DNA of 64,000 nucleotides from Biomaibacter acetigenes (GCF_003691585.1 NZ_CP033169.1:2108001-2172000), one strand, 5' to 3'; shown: positions 28,605 through 39,905, numbered from the stretch's first letter. Numbers and translations are program-made. The notes: generated from the letters alone by a model not told the origin.

Positions 28605-29041
28605 AATATTATGTTATAGATAGTAGTGTTGTGATAAAATGGTATATTCCAGAAATTTTTTCTGAAAAAGCAGTAAACATATTATATCAGATACAGCAGG
28701 GACGCTTTAAGTTAATGGCGCCGGAACTCATCTTATCGGAGATAGGCAACGTATTATGGAAAAAAACAATAACAAATGAGATTTCATTTGACATGGCAAA
28801 AAAGATTATAGAAAATATAATCAAAACAAATCCGGTTAAAATCGTAAGTTCAAAAGACCTTATATCGTCTGCTTTTACAGTTGCTCATAATACAAAAAGG
28901 ACAGTATATGACAGCATGTATCTTGCTCTGGCGTTAAAAGGGCGTACCCAACTTATCTCTGCTGATGAAAGACTTGTAAACTCATTAAAAGGCAGCCCTT
29001 TTGAAGAAAATATTTGTTTATTACAGTCTTTTAACGGTTAA
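28601..29041 (+). CDS. PIN-domain toxin (VapC family)
   Basis: This 146-residue PIN domain has the four acidic metal ligands in order: the Asp in YVIDSSVVIKWYIPE (residue 6), the Glu in APELILSEIGNVLW near 45, the Asp in TVYDSMYLALALKG near 103, and the Asp in LISADERLVNSL near 122. VapC toxins are Mg2+-dependent RNases, mostly cutting tRNA or rRNA. It overlaps its antitoxin by 4 bp. It is followed at 17-29 bp by the CCA-adding enzyme gene; whether that gene is cotranscribed with the toxin is unclear. Confidence 0.9.
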   Translation: MKYYVIDSSVVIKWYIPEIFSEKAVNILYQIQQGRFKLMAPELILSEIGNVLWKKTITNEISFDMAKKIIENIIKTNPVKIVSSKDLISSAFTVAHNTKRTVYDSMYLALALKGRTQLISADERLVNSLKGSPFEENICLLQSFNG

Positions 29042-29069
29042 GTTGATATTCTTGTGAATGGGGATAAAA

Positions 29070-30470
29070 ATGGAGACTCGATTTGAAATACCTTCTTTCA
29101 TAAAGGAAATCTGCAAAAAGCTAAATTCTGCAGGATTTAAAGCCTACGTGGTGGGTGGAGCACTGCGGGATATGCTGTTGGGTCGTGAAAACCCGGATTT
29201 TGACATCGCCACCAGTGCTCTGCCTCATGAGATAGCATCCGTTTTCCCCGATGCGATACCTTACGGAGATTTCGGGACTATGATGGTGTTGCGGAAAAAG
29301 AGTGACAGCGTCATTGAAACCAAAAATCAGGAATTGCAGAACCGCAAGGGCATCGAACCCGGGTACAAAAACCGCAAAAATCTAATCAAAATCGAGATTA
29401 CCCCTTTCAGGAACGATGCTCCCGGCCGAAAGCCGGATTATGCTTTCGGCGGCACCATTTATACCGATCTGGCTCGCCGGGATTTTACCATAAATTCCAT
29501 GGCCTACGACCCCGTTTCTGGGGAATTTTTAGATCCCTTCGACGGTCGGAAAGATTTACAATCTGGCATCATAAAATGCACGGGTTCCACCAGAAGAATC
29601 TGGGAGGACCCCCTGCGGGCCATGAGAGCCGCCCGCTTCCAGGCTCAGCTGGGGTTTTCCATCGATGCTTCCACCCTTTACGCGCTAAGAGCCGGGGCTC
29701 CCGGGCTCGCCGATATTTCCCGGGAAAGAATCCGGGACGAGTTATCCAAACTCATAACCGGAGACCATGCCTTTAATGGCCTTGTAACCCTCGTCGTAAC
29801 AGGACTCATGGAACACATCATCCCTGAGCTCATGGAAGGCATGGGCATGATGCACTTCAACAAGCCGGTGGATGTGCTGGAACACAATCTCATAGCCTGC
29901 AGGATAATAAGGAATACGTTGCCCTTACGCCTTGCCGCCCTGCTCCACGATGTGGCAAAACCCCGCACTGCCATCCGGGGTGAAAAGGGGCTGGAATTCC
30001 CAAAACATCACATAAGCTCGGCTCAACTGGCCAATGAAATATTGGCAAATCTCCGTTTTGACAAAAAGATTATCAAAAAAGTGGTGCTTTTAATTAAGCA
30101 CCACATGTTTCATTACACTCCCGACACCCCCATAGCCGATGCCCGCCGTCTCATATCAAAAGTAGGATGGGAAAACATCTACGACCTCATAGATTTAAGA
30201 GTGGCTGACAGGATAGCCAGCGGTTTTGAAGTGGCTGTGGGAAAAGGGCTTCGTAAACTTATAGAAGACCTGGAAATATTAAAAGATGAACACAGTGATT
30301 ATAAAATAAAGGATCTGAATGTTACAGGCGAAGATATTATCAAAGAACTGGGCATCTCTCCGGGGCCGAAGGTGGGAGACATTTTAGAAAAACTACTGGA
30401 AGAAGTTATAAAAAATCCAACATTGAATAAAAAAAACACATTACTTTCTATGATAAAAGAGTGGCTATAA
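29070..30470 (+). CDS. cca: CCA tRNA nucleotidyltransferase with HD domain
   Basis: The protein has about 466 residues (start ATG 29070 with GGGG upstream; ATG 29058 is an alternative). The catalytic head has AYVVGGALRDMLLGRENPDF followed by DIATSALP, that is GGxxRD plus the DxD metal site. The body contains RDFTINSMAYDP, DPLRAMRAARFQAQLGF and the dNTP-recognition region. A C-terminal HD domain has LAALLHDVAKP and later IKHHMFHY. It adds or repairs the CCA end of tRNAs. A roughly 35-residue charged insertion near residue 85-115 separates the two beta strands after the active site. A terminator follows. Confidence 0.92.
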   Translation: METRFEIPSFIKEICKKLNSAGFKAYVVGGALRDMLLGRENPDFDIATSALPHEIASVFPDAIPYGDFGTMMVLRKKSDSVIETKNQELQNRKGIEPGYKNRKNLIKIEITPFRNDAPGRKPDYAFGGTIYTDLARRDFTINSMAYDPVSGEFLDPFDGRKDLQSGIIKCTGSTRRIWEDPLRAMRAARFQAQLGFSIDASTLYALRAGAPGLADISRERIRDELSKLITGDHAFNGLVTLVVTGLMEHIIPELMEGMGMMHFNKPVDVLEHNLIACRIIRNTLPLRLAALLHDVAKPRTAIRGEKGLEFPKHHISSAQLANEILANLRFDKKIIKKVVLLIKHHMFHYTPDTPIADARRLISKVGWENIYDLIDLRVADRIASGFEVAVGKGLRKLIEDLEILKDEHSDYKIKDLNVTGEDIIKELGISPGPKVGDILEKLLEEVIKNPTLNKKNTLLSMIKEWL

Positions 30471-30524
30471 CCCCATTTTCTTATAACAGGTCGCCATCAT
30501 AATGCGAAAACTTTTTCTATAGAG

Positions 30525-30567
30525 TTCCTATTCCCTCAAACCATGAAGGCAATAGGAATTTTTTATT
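30525..30567 (+). terminator. Terminator after cca
   Basis: TTCCTATT (30525-30532) pairs with AATAGGAA (30551-30558), with extra CCT/AGG pairs inside, followed by TTTTTTATTTTG. The remaining stretch to the purD stop (30733) is AT-rich and shows nothing clear. Confidence 0.85.
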
Positions 30568-30732
30568 TTGTTGAAAGCTTTTGGAAGTTAGGGCATCTCC
30601 TGGAGCGCTCCACTTTGGGCCATGGTGTTATACCGGTCCATTCTTTTTATACTTTTTAAATTCTACTTATTTCGTCAAAATCCTTTTTATAAAAAAATTT
30701 TTGTATTAAACTTGATGGTAATTCTAACATTT

Positions 30733-31995
30733 CTATTGTATTTTCCCTATATCTTTACGGTAATGCATATCTTCAAAACTTATCTTCGATATAGCATTGT
30801 AAGCTTCCTGCCGGGCTTTGTCTTCTGTGTCCCCCAGAGCGGTAACACCCAGGACCCGTCCGCCGGCAGTAATGATCTTACCGTTTTTTTCTGCCGTGCC
30901 TGCATGAAATACCAGCGCTCCCTCTGCTTCCGCCTCCGATAGGCCTTCTATGACCTTGCCCTTTTCATATGGACCGGGATATCCTCCTGATGCCAGCACC
31001 ACGCATACAGCTTTTTCTTCTTTCCACTCTATCATCACCTTTTCAAGGTTGCCGTCAATGCAGGCTTCCATTATATCAATAAGATCTGTCTTTAATCTCG
31101 GAAGTACCACCTGAGTTTCCGGGTCCCCGAACCGGCAGTTGTACTCCAGTACTCTGGGCCCTTTTTTTGTGAGCATGAGGCCTGTATAAAGCACTCCTTT
31201 AAAAGGTATGCCTTCGGCCGCCATAGCCTCAACGGTTTTCTGGATAATCTCCTTTTCCACCACTTCGGCCAGTTCCATGCTGTAAGCCGGTGCCGGGGAA
31301 ATGGCCCCCATACCTCCGGTATTAGGCCCCTCATCGTTATCAAAGACTCGCTTGTGGTCGCGGCTTGATACCATGGGTACGGCAATCTTTCCATCACAAA
31401 AGGATAAGACAGTAACTTCGGGTCCTTCCAGATACTCTTCGATAACCACCCTTGCTCCTGCTTTGCCGAAAATCCTTTGTTCCATTATGGATTTTACTGC
31501 CGATACGGCTGCATCCTTATCTTTTGCCACCACAACACCCTTGCCGGCCGCCAGTCCTTCAGCCTTGACCACCATGGGAGCGTCTATGCTATCTATATAA
31601 TTTATGGCATCTATAGAATTGTCAAATACCCTGAAAGCAGCGGTGGGAATATTATATTTTTCCATGAGGTTTTTGGCAAAAACCTTGCTGCCCTCTATTT
31701 GGGACGCTGCTTTATTTGGACCAAAGGCCTTCAGCCCCCTAGCTTCAAATTCATCCACTATACCTTCTACCAGAGGAGCTTCGGGACCTACCACCGTCAG
31801 GTCAATGCTCTTTTTTTCCGCAAAATCAGCCAGGGCTTTAATGTCTTCTGCAGATATATCCACACACCGGGCTATTTTTTTAATACCTGCATTGCCCGGG
31901 GTGCAGAAAATCTCCTCTACCCTGGGGCTTTGGGCTATCTTCCACACCAGTGCATGTTCCCGGCCTCCGCCGCCTACGACCATAACTTTCATCAT
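30733..31995 (-). CDS. purD: Phosphoribosylamine-glycine ligase
   Basis: This 420-residue GARS is complete. MKVMVVGGGGREHALVWKI is the N-terminal signature. The ATP-grasp core includes APMVVKAEGLAAGKGVVVAK near residue 140, DEGPNTGGMGAISPAPAY near 213, and YNCRFGDPETQVVLPRL near 285. It condenses phosphoribosylamine with glycine. It is the last gene of the purine operon, 10 bp after purH. I see no strong terminator directly downstream. Confidence 0.96.
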   Translation of the reverse strand: MMKVMVVGGGGREHALVWKIAQSPRVEEIFCTPGNAGIKKIARCVDISAEDIKALADFAEKKSIDLTVVGPEAPLVEGIVDEFEARGLKAFGPNKAASQIEGSKVFAKNLMEKYNIPTAAFRVFDNSIDAINYIDSIDAPMVVKAEGLAAGKGVVVAKDKDAAVSAVKSIMEQRIFGKAGARVVIEEYLEGPEVTVLSFCDGKIAVPMVSSRDHKRVFDNDEGPNTGGMGAISPAPAYSMELAEVVEKEIIQKTVEAMAAEGIPFKGVLYTGLMLTKKGPRVLEYNCRFGDPETQVVLPRLKTDLIDIMEACIDGNLEKVMIEWKEEKAVCVVLASGGYPGPYEKGKVIEGLSEAEAEGALVFHAGTAEKNGKIITAGGRVLGVTALGDTEDKARQEAYNAISKISFEDMHYRKDIGKIQ

Positions 31996-32005
31996 AAATC
32001 ACCTC

Positions 32006-33616
32006 TCAATGCCTGAAGTGGCGCACACCGGTAAACACCATGGCGATACCGTGTTCGTCAGCAGCCTTTATGGAATCCTCATCCCTCAAAGAACCTCCGG
32101 GCTGGATGATGGCGGTGATGCCTGCAGCGGCTGCCGCCTCCACCACATCGGAGAAGGGGAAGAATGCATCGGAGGCCAGCACGGCTCCCCTGGCCTTATC
32201 CCCGGCATGGGCAATGCTCTGCTCTGTGGGCCATATTCGATTTACCTGTCCGGCGCCGATTCCGACGGTAACAAGGTTCTTTGCCAGCACAATGGCATTG
32301 GATTTTACGTGTTTTACCACTTTCCATCCGAAGAGCAGATCTACCATTTCTTTGTCTGAAGGCACCCTTTTAGTGACGACTCTTAAATCTTTTTCATCAA
32401 AATCATGTACATCTGCATCCTGCACCAGCAGGCCTCCGGAAACCCTTTTCATATCCCACGCTGCTCGGGCTCCAGGTGATATAGTTTCAGGTGATACATC
32501 GATTTGCAGCAGCCTGAGATTCTTTTTTATCTTCAATACTTCCAGGGCATCCGGTTCAAAGGCCGGTGCTATGACGATTTCCAAAAATATTTTTACCAGT
32601 TCTTCGGCGGTAGCCCTGTCTACAGGCCGGTTGAGGGCCACAATGCCGCCGAAAATTGAAACGGGGTCTGCGGCATAGGCCTTGAGATATGCTTCATGGA
32701 TGTCTTTACCACAGGCCACACCGCATGGATTCGTGTGCTTTACACCCACCGCGGCGGGCATATCGAATTCCAGCACCGCCCTAAAAGCTGCATCCGCATC
32801 ATTTATATTATTAAAGGAAAGTTCCTTGCCATGAAGCTGTGTTGCCCCGGCTATGGTGCCCGGAATCTTTCCGACTTCTCTGTAAAAGGCTGCTTTCTGG
32901 TGAGGATTTTCTCCGTATCTCAGGTCCTGGGCCTTTTCAAAAGCCAGAGTAAGATTCTCGGGAAATCCGCTTTCCGTAGCCTTCACCGTTTCACCGGAGG
33001 CTGTATCAGGTGCGCTTTGCTTTATATCTTCACTTACAACTTCTCTCAGATAACCGGAGATCAGGGCATCATAGTGCGCTGTATGTTCAAAGACCTTCAG
33101 TGCCAGCATCCTTCGGTAGCTTAAATCCACATCTCCCTCTTTCTTCAAACGGTCTATCACTTTGGAATAGTCCTGGGGATCGCAAATCACTACAACATCC
33201 TGGTGGTTTTTTGCGGCCGAGCGCAGCATGGATGGTCCGCCTATGTCGATGTTTTCTATGGCCTCTTCAAAAGTCACGCCGGGCTTTTGAATGGTCTCTT
33301 TAAAAGGATACAGGTTTATAGCCACCAGGTCGATGGGTTCAATGCCCAGCTTCTTAATCTGTTCCATATGCTCCAGGTTTTGGCGAAGGGCCAGAAGCCC
33401 GCCGTGAATCCTGGGGTGGAGGGTTTTCACCCGCCCGTCCAGTATCTCGGGAAAGCCGGTGACATCTGATACTGCGGTCACTTTTATGCCTGCCTCCTGC
33501 AATGCCCTGGCAGTACCCCCTGTAGAGATAATCTCCACTCCCATATCATAAAGGCCTCTGGCAAAATCTATAAGTCCAGTCTTGTCGGAAACGCTGATGA
33601 GTGCCCGCTTAATCAT
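32006..33616 (-). CDS. purH: Bifunctional AICAR formyltransferase / IMP cyclohydrolase
   Basis: This 536-residue protein catalyses the last two purine steps. The N-terminal cyclohydrolase (MGS-like) domain has [20 protein letters not shown] and [17 protein letters not shown]. The C-terminal formyltransferase domain has [17 protein letters not shown] near residue 232, [13 protein letters not shown] near 290, and [20 protein letters not shown] near 443. The length is slightly above the usual 510-525. It overlaps the end of purN by 8 bp. Confidence 0.96.
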   Translation of the reverse strand: MIKRALISVSDKTGLIDFARGLYDMGVEIISTGGTARALQEAGIKVTAVSDVTGFPEILDGRVKTLHPRIHGGLLALRQNLEHMEQIKKLGIEPIDLVAINLYPFKETIQKPGVTFEEAIENIDIGGPSMLRSAAKNHQDVVVICDPQDYSKVIDRLKKEGDVDLSYRRMLALKVFEHTAHYDALISGYLREVVSEDIKQSAPDTASGETVKATESGFPENLTLAFEKAQDLRYGENPHQKAAFYREVGKIPGTIAGATQLHGKELSFNNINDADAAFRAVLEFDMPAAVGVKHTNPCGVACGKDIHEAYLKAYAADPVSIFGGIVALNRPVDRATAEELVKIFLEIVIAPAFEPDALEVLKIKKNLRLLQIDVSPETISPGARAAWDMKRVSGGLLVQDADVHDFDEKDLRVVTKRVPSDKEMVDLLFGWKVVKHVKSNAIVLAKNLVTVGIGAGQVNRIWPTEQSIAHAGDKARGAVLASDAFFPFSDVVEAAAAAGITAIIQPGGSLRDEDSIKAADEHGIAMVFTGVRHFRH

Positions 33617-34256
33617 TAAAATTCCTCCTTTTACTTTTTATTATTACTCGTCTGCCCCGGATTTCCAAACGGCCCTCGGCGTAAAGCTTTATGGCCTCGG
33701 GGTAAATTTTGTGTTCCTCCTTCAAGACCCTGGCCGCCAGGGTGTCTGGAGTGTCATCATCTTCGACGGCTACTGCTCTTTGAAGAATGATGGGCCCGGT
33801 ATCGGTGCCCTCATCCACAAAGTGCACCGTTACGCCTGTTATTTTTGCACCGTAGTTTAAAACAGCTTCATGCACCTTTTCGCCGTAAAAGCCCTTACCG
33901 CAAAAAGACGGTATTAGTGCCGGATGAATATTCATTATTCTGTTCGGAAATGCTCTTACAAAGTGGGGAGAAAGGACTTTTATAAATCCTGCCAGCACTA
34001 CAAGTTCCACATGGTGCCGCCTTAATAACTCTATCATCTCATCCTCATATTTTTCCTGGGAGTCAAAATCTTTCCTTTTTACCACATAAGCAGGAATACG
34101 ATGCTTTTTAGCTCTTTCCAGAGCATAGGCACCTTCTTTGCTGGAAATTACAACCGCGATTTCGGCCGGAAGATACCCCGACTCTATATGATCTATGATG
34201 GACTGCAGATTAGTGCCACCCCCTGAAACTAGAACACCGAGCTTGAGTGCCGGCAA
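33609..34256 (-). CDS. purN: Phosphoribosylglycinamide formyltransferase (folate-dependent)
   Basis: The protein has 215 residues. [20 protein letters not shown] is the nucleotide-binding loop. [17 protein letters not shown] carries the catalytic Asn and His, and [14 protein letters not shown] carries the catalytic Asp. It transfers formyl from 10-formyl-THF to GAR. It overlaps purM by 28 bp and purH by 8 bp, so it is tightly coupled within the operon. Confidence 0.95.
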   Translation of the reverse strand: MPALKLGVLVSGGGTNLQSIIDHIESGYLPAEIAVVISSKEGAYALERAKKHRIPAYVVKRKDFDSQEKYEDEMIELLRRHHVELVVLAGFIKVLSPHFVRAFPNRIMNIHPALIPSFCGKGFYGEKVHEAVLNYGAKITGVTVHFVDEGTDTGPIILQRAVAVEDDDTPDTLAARVLKEEHKIYPEAIKLYAEGRLEIRGRRVIIKSKRRNFND

Positions 34257-35308
34257 AATACCACCCCGCCTTTTCCGGCGGTAACCCTTCCGATGATCAT
34301 GGCCTTTGTATCTTCTGACAGCCCGCCGTTATTATTATTTTTATTATTTATTACATTTAGAATATCATTTGCCTGATTTTCAGGAGCTACTATTACGTAT
34401 CCGATGCCCATGTTAAATGTCCTGTACATCTCCTCATCCTCAACATTTCCCGCCTTCTGAATTATATGGAAAATAGGCGGCACCTCCCAGGCACCCTTAT
34501 GTATTTCAAATTCCAGTCCTTCGGGCAATATCCTCGGGAGATTTTCCACAAGGCCTCCCCCCGTTATATGGGCCATGCCGCGAATCTCAAGATGGGCGAG
34601 CTCCCGAACCGTTTTGACGTATATTCTGGTGGGCAGCAGCATTTCTTCTCCCAGGGTTTTGCCCAGCTCTTCTATGTATTTGGTAAGAGAATATCCAGCC
34701 TTCTCCAACAGGACCTTTCTTGCGAGGGAGTATCCGTTGCTGTGAAGCCCTGAGGAAGTGAGACCAATAACCACGTCGCCTTCCCGAATACGGGACCCGT
34801 CTATGAGGTTAGCCTTATCCACAACTCCCACGGCAAAACCCGCCAGGTCATATTCCTCTTCATCATACAAGCCCGGCATTTCTGCAGTCTCCCCGCCTAT
34901 GAGGGCACACCCCGCCTGCCTGCAACCCTCGGCAACACCCTTTACAATTTCCGCTACTTTTTCAGGAATTAGTTTCCCTAATGCGACATAATCAAGGAAA
35001 AACAGGGGCTCCGCACCATGGACCAGGATATCGTTGACACACATGGCAACACAATCTATCCCCACGGTATCGTGCTTATCCATGGCAAAGGCTATCTTGA
35101 GCTTTGTCCCTACGCCATCAGTACCGGAAACCAGCACCGGTTCCCGGTATTTTTTTATATCCAACTGGAAAAATCCTCCAAACCCGCCTATATTCCCCAG
35201 CACCCCTGGCCGGAAGGTGGATTTCACATGGGTCTTCATGAGCTCCACGGCCCTATTGCCAGCATCCACATCCACCCCGGCATCTTTATATGACATTGTA
35301 TCTGTCAT
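34229..35308 (-). CDS. purM: Phosphoribosylformylglycinamidine cyclo-ligase (AIR synthetase)
   Basis: The protein has 359 residues. [20 protein letters not shown] is the conserved N-terminus. Landmarks are [18 protein letters not shown], the ATP-binding [20 protein letters not shown], and [19 protein letters not shown]. It closes the imidazole ring to form AIR. It lies directly downstream of the palindromic element at 35411-35586, which separates it from purF. Confidence 0.95.
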   Translation of the reverse strand: MTDTMSYKDAGVDVDAGNRAVELMKTHVKSTFRPGVLGNIGGFGGFFQLDIKKYREPVLVSGTDGVGTKLKIAFAMDKHDTVGIDCVAMCVNDILVHGAEPLFFLDYVALGKLIPEKVAEIVKGVAEGCRQAGCALIGGETAEMPGLYDEEEYDLAGFAVGVVDKANLIDGSRIREGDVVIGLTSSGLHSNGYSLARKVLLEKAGYSLTKYIEELGKTLGEEMLLPTRIYVKTVRELAHLEIRGMAHITGGGLVENLPRILPEGLEFEIHKGAWEVPPIFHIIQKAGNVEDEEMYRTFNMGIGYVIVAPENQANDILNVINNKNNNNGGLSEDTKAMIIGRVTAGKGGVVFCRHSSSVF

Positions 35309-35410
35309 AATATCTCCCCTATCTTTTTTTACTCATGATTAAATAGACCGCTGCAGCCAACCAGCATCATAGAACTGCCGCATCTACTATACGCCCATCC
35401 TTGATATAGA

Positions 35411-35586
35411 AGTTATAGATGTTTTTGGCGAAGCGCATTGTGTAGCCCATTAGAAGCTCTTAGCGAAGCGAAGGAAAAGCAGTTCCATATGTTTGAGCGA
35501 GCCCAGCGAGCGAGTTTGGAACTGCCCGCAGCGAGCTTAGAGCTTCTTATGGGCGGAACTTTAAGCGAGGTAAAAACATCTATAGC
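35411..35586. repeat. Long imperfect palindrome between purF and purM
   Basis: AGTTATAGATGTTTTT (35411-35426) is matched by the reverse complement of 35571-35586, AGCTATAGATGTTTTT. Further matching blocks follow inwards (TAGAAGCTCT with AAGAAGCTCT, CAGTTCCA with CAGTTCCA, GAGCGAG with CTCGCTC). The element starts exactly at the purF stop codon. It contains AGCGAAGCGAAGGAAAAG at 35462-35479, which is shared in similar form with the palindromes at 39935 and 45150. It is non-coding and lies inside an operon, so it must be transcribed and could fold into one long hairpin. Confidence 0.8.
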
Positions 35587-36989
35587 TATCTTTTCTCAAA
35601 GAGATACTTCTTGCCTTCCTGCGGCACTTCCATGGGGTACGTACCGCAAAAACATCCAGTGCAGAATTTTGCCGCAGGAAGACCGGTAGACTTCAGCAGT
35701 CCTTCCAGGCTTAAGTAACCCAGGCTGTCGGCGCCAATAAATTTTCTTATTTCTTCCACCTGCTGCCTGGCGCCGATGAGCTCCTTCTGGGTGGAAGTAT
35801 CTATGCCAAAATAGCAGGAATACTTTATGGGCGGGGAACTTATTCTCACATGTACCTCTTTTGCCCCGGCATCTTTGAGCATTTTTACTATCTGCCCGCT
35901 GGTGGTGCCCCTCACGATGGAGTCATCTACCATAACGAGGCGTTTGCCTTTTATTACTTCTTTCATGGCATTGAGCTTGAGTTTTACTCCCAGCACTCGG
36001 GATTCCTGGCTGGGTTGTATGAAGGTCCTGCCGATATACCTGTTTTTTATAAGGCCGATGCCGAAGGGAATTCCTGAGGTCTCGGCATATCCCATGGCTG
36101 AAACCGTGCCGGAATCGGGGACTCCTATAACCAGATCTGCATCGGCGGGATGTTCCAGCGCCAGCTGCCTGCCGGCCTCCCACCGGGACATATGAATATT
36201 CATACCGTCGATGGTGCTGTCAGGCCTGGCAAAATATACAAATTCAAAGATGCAGAGGGAAGAGCCGGGTTCATTTTTTGTCATGACGCTTCTTACGCCA
36301 TCTTTATTTATTATAACTATTTCTCCCGGCTCTATGTCCCTTATAAATTCCGCCCCGACGGTATCAAGAGCGCAGGTCTCCGAAGCCAGCACATGGGAAC
36401 CGTTATATTTCCCGAGGCATAAAGGCCTTATTCCTTTTGGATCCCTTATACCGATGAGGCTGTCTTCGGTCATTATGATCAGGGCATAGGATCCCTTTAT
36501 TTTTTTCATACACGACCTGGCGGCTTTGACAATATCTCCGGAAGGTTCTCTGGCAATCAAAAAGGCGATGACCTCGCTGTCCACGGTGGTTTGAAATATG
36601 GCGCCATCTTCCTCCAGCTCCTTCCGGATTTCCAGAGCGTTTACCAGATTTCCGTTGTGGGCTACAGCCAGCGAGCCGTTTTTATATTTTACCACCAATG
36701 GTTGAGCGTTAATCAATGTATTGGAACCGGTGGTGGAATAGCGCACATGGCCTATAGCTATGTGGCCTTTCAATTTGTCCAGAATACCGTCATCGAAAAC
36801 CTCGGAAACAAGGCCGAGACCCTTATGGTAATCTATTCCTTTACCTGAAGTCGCGGCAATCCCAGCGCTTTCCTGCCCCCGGTGCTGCAGGGCATAAAGG
36901 CCGTAATAAACCGTCCGGCTCAATGCAGCATCCTCATGGCTTGAGTATATACCGAATACGCCGCAGGCCTCTTTCAATTTATCGTCCAT
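35586..36989 (-). CDS. purF: Amidophosphoribosyltransferase
   Basis: This Bacillus-type PurF has about 467 residues from ATG 36989, which forms TGATG with the purL stop; an ATG 18 bp upstream is possible. The short propeptide ends just before the nucleophile in CGVFGIYSSHEDAA. The [4Fe-4S] cysteines of this class are visible near the C-terminus in SCYFGIDTSTQKELIG and KFCTGCFCGTYP. The PRPP site is KRLVMVDDSIVRGTTSG near residue 345. It makes phosphoribosylamine from PRPP and glutamine, the committed step, and is usually inhibited by purine nucleotides. The Fe-S cluster makes it oxygen-sensitive, which fits an anaerobe. Confidence 0.95.
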   Translation of the reverse strand: MDDKLKEACGVFGIYSSHEDAALSRTVYYGLYALQHRGQESAGIAATSGKGIDYHKGLGLVSEVFDDGILDKLKGHIAIGHVRYSTTGSNTLINAQPLVVKYKNGSLAVAHNGNLVNALEIRKELEEDGAIFQTTVDSEVIAFLIAREPSGDIVKAARSCMKKIKGSYALIIMTEDSLIGIRDPKGIRPLCLGKYNGSHVLASETCALDTVGAEFIRDIEPGEIVIINKDGVRSVMTKNEPGSSLCIFEFVYFARPDSTIDGMNIHMSRWEAGRQLALEHPADADLVIGVPDSGTVSAMGYAETSGIPFGIGLIKNRYIGRTFIQPSQESRVLGVKLKLNAMKEVIKGKRLVMVDDSIVRGTTSGQIVKMLKDAGAKEVHVRISSPPIKYSCYFGIDTSTQKELIGARQQVEEIRKFIGADSLGYLSLEGLLKSTGLPAAKFCTGCFCGTYPMEVPQEGKKYLFEKR

Positions 36990-39202
36990 CAGTTCTCGAC
37001 TTTCCATCTTATGGCGTTCCCCCAACTTAAAGCTATTTTCTCCACCGGAATCTCAATCTTACCCACATTCTGCCCTTTATGTTTGACTTCTATTTTAAAT
37101 TTCCCCGGTCTGACAAATCCGAGCACCGATATATTAACACCTATTTCCCCTGCAAGTTTTTGAAGAAGGGAAAGATTTTCTTCAGGAAGGCTCATGATTA
37201 TCCTGGACTGTCCCTCTCCGAACAACACAGCATCGGGGCGAAGCTCAGTTTCTATTTCCCCTGAAAAGCCGGTGTTTCCCGTGATACAGCTTTCCGCCAG
37301 AGCCACCGCAAGCCCTCCTTCGGAAACATCGTGGGCAGAGTGAACAAGGCCCAGTTCTATGGCTTTCAGGCAGCAATCCTGGACTTTTTTTTCCACTTCA
37401 AGATTTAGTCTGGGCGGCTTTCCTCCCCGAACTCCAATTACCTCCCGCAAATATTCAGAACCCCCAAGTTCGTCGGTGTTATTTCCCAAAAGGACTACTA
37501 TGTCGCCCTCTTTCTTAAATCCCATGGTGCAGTGTTTTTCCACATCTTCCAGAATGCCCACCATTCCCACCACTGGAGTGGGGAATATGGCATTTTCCTT
37601 TGTTTCATTGTAAAAACTTACATTGCCGCTGATAACCGGCGTATTAAGATAGCGGGCCGCTTCAGCCATGCCATCAACGCATCTTTCAAACTGGTAATAA
37701 ACCTCGGGCTTTTCGGGATTTCCAAAATTGAGGCAGTCTGTGATTGCAAGAGGCTGGGCTCCGCTGACTACCAGATTTCGTGCAGCTTCGGCCACTGCCT
37801 GTTTGCCCCCTTCATAGGGGTCCAGGAAGCAATAATAGCCGTTGCAGTCGGTGGTCAGGGCTATACCTTTTTTTGTCCCCTTTATCCGCAGTACTGCCGC
37901 ATCCGAGCCGGGAGGCACCACAGTATCGGTCCTTACCGTGTGATCATACTGCTGATATACCCATGCTTTGCTGGCAATGTTAGGTGATGACAATAATTTT
38001 AATAGGGCCTCATTTAAGTCAGCAGGAACTTTAATCTTCGACAAATCTATATCAAGTTCTTTCATATATGAAGGCTTTTTGCTCTCCCTTTTTACCGAAG
38101 GAGCTCCTTCGGCCAGGGATTTGGCCGGCACTTCGGCCACCACAGTCCCGTTCTCCAGTATTCTGAGCATGCCATCGCCGGTGACGGTGCCGATTTTTAC
38201 CGCATTCAGGTCCCATTTTTCAAAGATTTTTTTAACATCTTCCTCATGACCTTTTTCCACTATTACCAGCATGCGTTCCTGGGATTCGGATATCATGACC
38301 TCATAGGGGGTCATATTCTCTTCCCTTCTTGGAACCAGGGCCACGTCCAGTTCTATCCCGCTATCAGCTCTGGCAGCGGTTTCACAGGAAGATGATGTAA
38401 GCCCTGCGGCTCCCAGGTCCTGAATGCCCACTACCCATTTATGTTGCAGAAGTTCCAGGCAGGCTTCCAGAAGCAGTTTTTCCATAAAGGGGTCCCCCAC
38501 CTGCACCGAAGGCCTTTTGGCCACCGAGTCCTCGGAAAGCTCCTCGGAGGCGAAACTCGCTCCATGCATGCCGTCCCTGCCTGTGGTGGAGCCTACAAGC
38601 ATGACGGAGTTTCCCACCCCTGCAGCTCTGCCCTTCACTATACGGTCGTGGTGGATTATTCCCACACACATGGCATTGACCAGAGGATTGTCCCTATAGG
38701 AATCATCAAAATACACTTCTCCGCCGATGGTGGGGATGCCCATGCAGTTGCCGTAATCGGCTATGCCGGAGACGACCCCGCCAAAAAGGTATTTTACCCC
38801 GGGATCATCGAGGCTGCCGAATCTCAGAGAATCGAGCAGGGCCACCGGCCTTGCCCCCATGGTGAAGATGTCCCGGATAATGCCCCCAACACCCGTAGCA
38901 GCTCCCTGATAGGGTTCTACAGCAGAAGGATGGTTGTGGCTTTCCACCTTCATTACCACGGCCAGGTTATCGCCTATATCCACTATGCCGGCATTTTCCC
39001 CTGGACCCTGCAGCACCCGGGGGCCGGAAGTGGGAAATCTTTTCAGGATGGGCTTGGAGTTTTTGTAGCTGCAGTGTTCGGACCACATGACGCTATACAT
39101 GCCTAACTCAAGATAATTCGGTTCGCGCCCCAGGGTCTTCACTATCTCGTCATATTCATAATCGGTCAAACCCAGCTTTCTAGCATCATCTCTACCTGCC
39201 AT
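36989..39202 (-). CDS. purL: FGAM synthase large subunit (small-form PurL)
   Basis: The protein has about 737 residues from ATG 39202 (GAGGGGAG 8 nt upstream), which overlaps the purQ stop by 11 bp; the open frame extends upstream but that part overlaps purQ. It starts [20 protein letters not shown]. Landmarks are [38 protein letters not shown] and [16 protein letters not shown] for ATP and substrate binding, and a second half with [14 protein letters not shown]. This is the Bacillus-type enzyme that needs separate PurQ and PurS, both encoded just upstream. It amidates FGAR. Confidence 0.95.
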   Translation of the reverse strand: MAGRDDARKLGLTDYEYDEIVKTLGREPNYLELGMYSVMWSEHCSYKNSKPILKRFPTSGPRVLQGPGENAGIVDIGDNLAVVMKVESHNHPSAVEPYQGAATGVGGIIRDIFTMGARPVALLDSLRFGSLDDPGVKYLFGGVVSGIADYGNCMGIPTIGGEVYFDDSYRDNPLVNAMCVGIIHHDRIVKGRAAGVGNSVMLVGSTTGRDGMHGASFASEELSEDSVAKRPSVQVGDPFMEKLLLEACLELLQHKWVVGIQDLGAAGLTSSSCETAARADSGIELDVALVPRREENMTPYEVMISESQERMLVIVEKGHEEDVKKIFEKWDLNAVKIGTVTGDGMLRILENGTVVAEVPAKSLAEGAPSVKRESKKPSYMKELDIDLSKIKVPADLNEALLKLLSSPNIASKAWVYQQYDHTVRTDTVVPPGSDAAVLRIKGTKKGIALTTDCNGYYCFLDPYEGGKQAVAEAARNLVVSGAQPLAITDCLNFGNPEKPEVYYQFERCVDGMAEAARYLNTPVISGNVSFYNETKENAIFPTPVVGMVGILEDVEKHCTMGFKKEGDIVVLLGNNTDELGGSEYLREVIGVRGGKPPRLNLEVEKKVQDCCLKAIELGLVHSAHDVSEGGLAVALAESCITGNTGFSGEIETELRPDAVLFGEGQSRIIMSLPEENLSLLQKLAGEIGVNISVLGFVRPGKFKIEVKHKGQNVGKIEIPVEKIALSWGNAIRWKVEN

Positions 39203-39905
39203 GAGCGACACTCCCCTCAACATACTGCAGAATCGATTCGAACACTCTCCTGCCATCCGTATTGCCCAGTATATCCTCCGCACACCGCTCGGGATGTGGC
39301 ATCATGCCAAGCACATTCCCCTGTTCACTGACAATACCGGCTATGTTTTCTACCGAACCGTTGGGATTGGCTTCTTCGGTGACATTTCCGTCCCTGTCAC
39401 AGTAAGTAAACACCACGCCGCCCCGGGCCTTCAGTTTTTCCATCGTATCCCTGTCGGCAAAATAATTACCCTCCCCGTGGGCTATGGGCATTTTTATTAT
39501 TTCGCCCTTTTTATAAAGCCCGGTAAAGGGCGTGTTGCTGTTTTCCACTCGCAAAAATATGTCATGGCAGTGAAATTTCAGGTCCCGGTTCCTCTTCATG
39601 GCACCCGGCAGGAGTTTTGCCTCGAGTAAAATCTGAAAACCGTTGCATATTCCGAGTATGAGCTTTCCGGCTTCGGCGGCTTTTACCACCGAATCCATAG
39701 CCGGTGAAAACCTGGCAATGGCTCCGGCTCTGAGATAATCACCATAGGAAAATCCCCCGGGCAGCACTATGAGGTCAAAATCCCCCGGTGAAAATTTCTC
39801 CTTATGAAAAACATATTCCGTAGGCTGTCCCAGTACATCCCTGCAGGCATGGTAGCAGTCCACATCGCAGTTTGAACCGGGAAACATTATGACAGCGCAT
39901 TTCAT
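39192..39905 (-). CDS. purQ: FGAM synthase glutaminase subunit
   Basis: This 237-residue class I glutamine amidotransferase starts [20 protein letters not shown]. The nucleophile lies in [20 protein letters not shown] (the Cys near residue 88), and the His-Glu pair in [12 protein letters not shown] near 208. It supplies ammonia to PurL. It is separated from purS by a 92-bp spacer that holds a palindromic element. Confidence 0.95.
   Translation of the reverse strand: MKCAVIMFPGSNCDVDCYHACRDVLGQPTEYVFHKEKFSPGDFDLIVLPGGFSYGDYLRAGAIARFSPAMDSVVKAAEAGKLILGICNGFQILLEAKLLPGAMKRNRDLKFHCHDIFLRVENSNTPFTGLYKKGEIIKMPIAHGEGNYFADRDTMEKLKARGGVVFTYCDRDGNVTEEANPNGSVENIAGIVSEQGNVLGMMPHPERCAEDILGNTDGRRVFESILQYVEGSVAHGR

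Noticed and set aside
30575-30650. Possible fourth copy of the dispersed repeat
   Set aside because: Only GGCATCTCC and a late CCATTCTT recall the family. The order and spacing do not hold, so chance similarity is likely.
38441-39106. 221-codon open frame on the plus strand
   Set aside because: It is antisense to intact purL, a normal by-product of the GC-rich third positions there.
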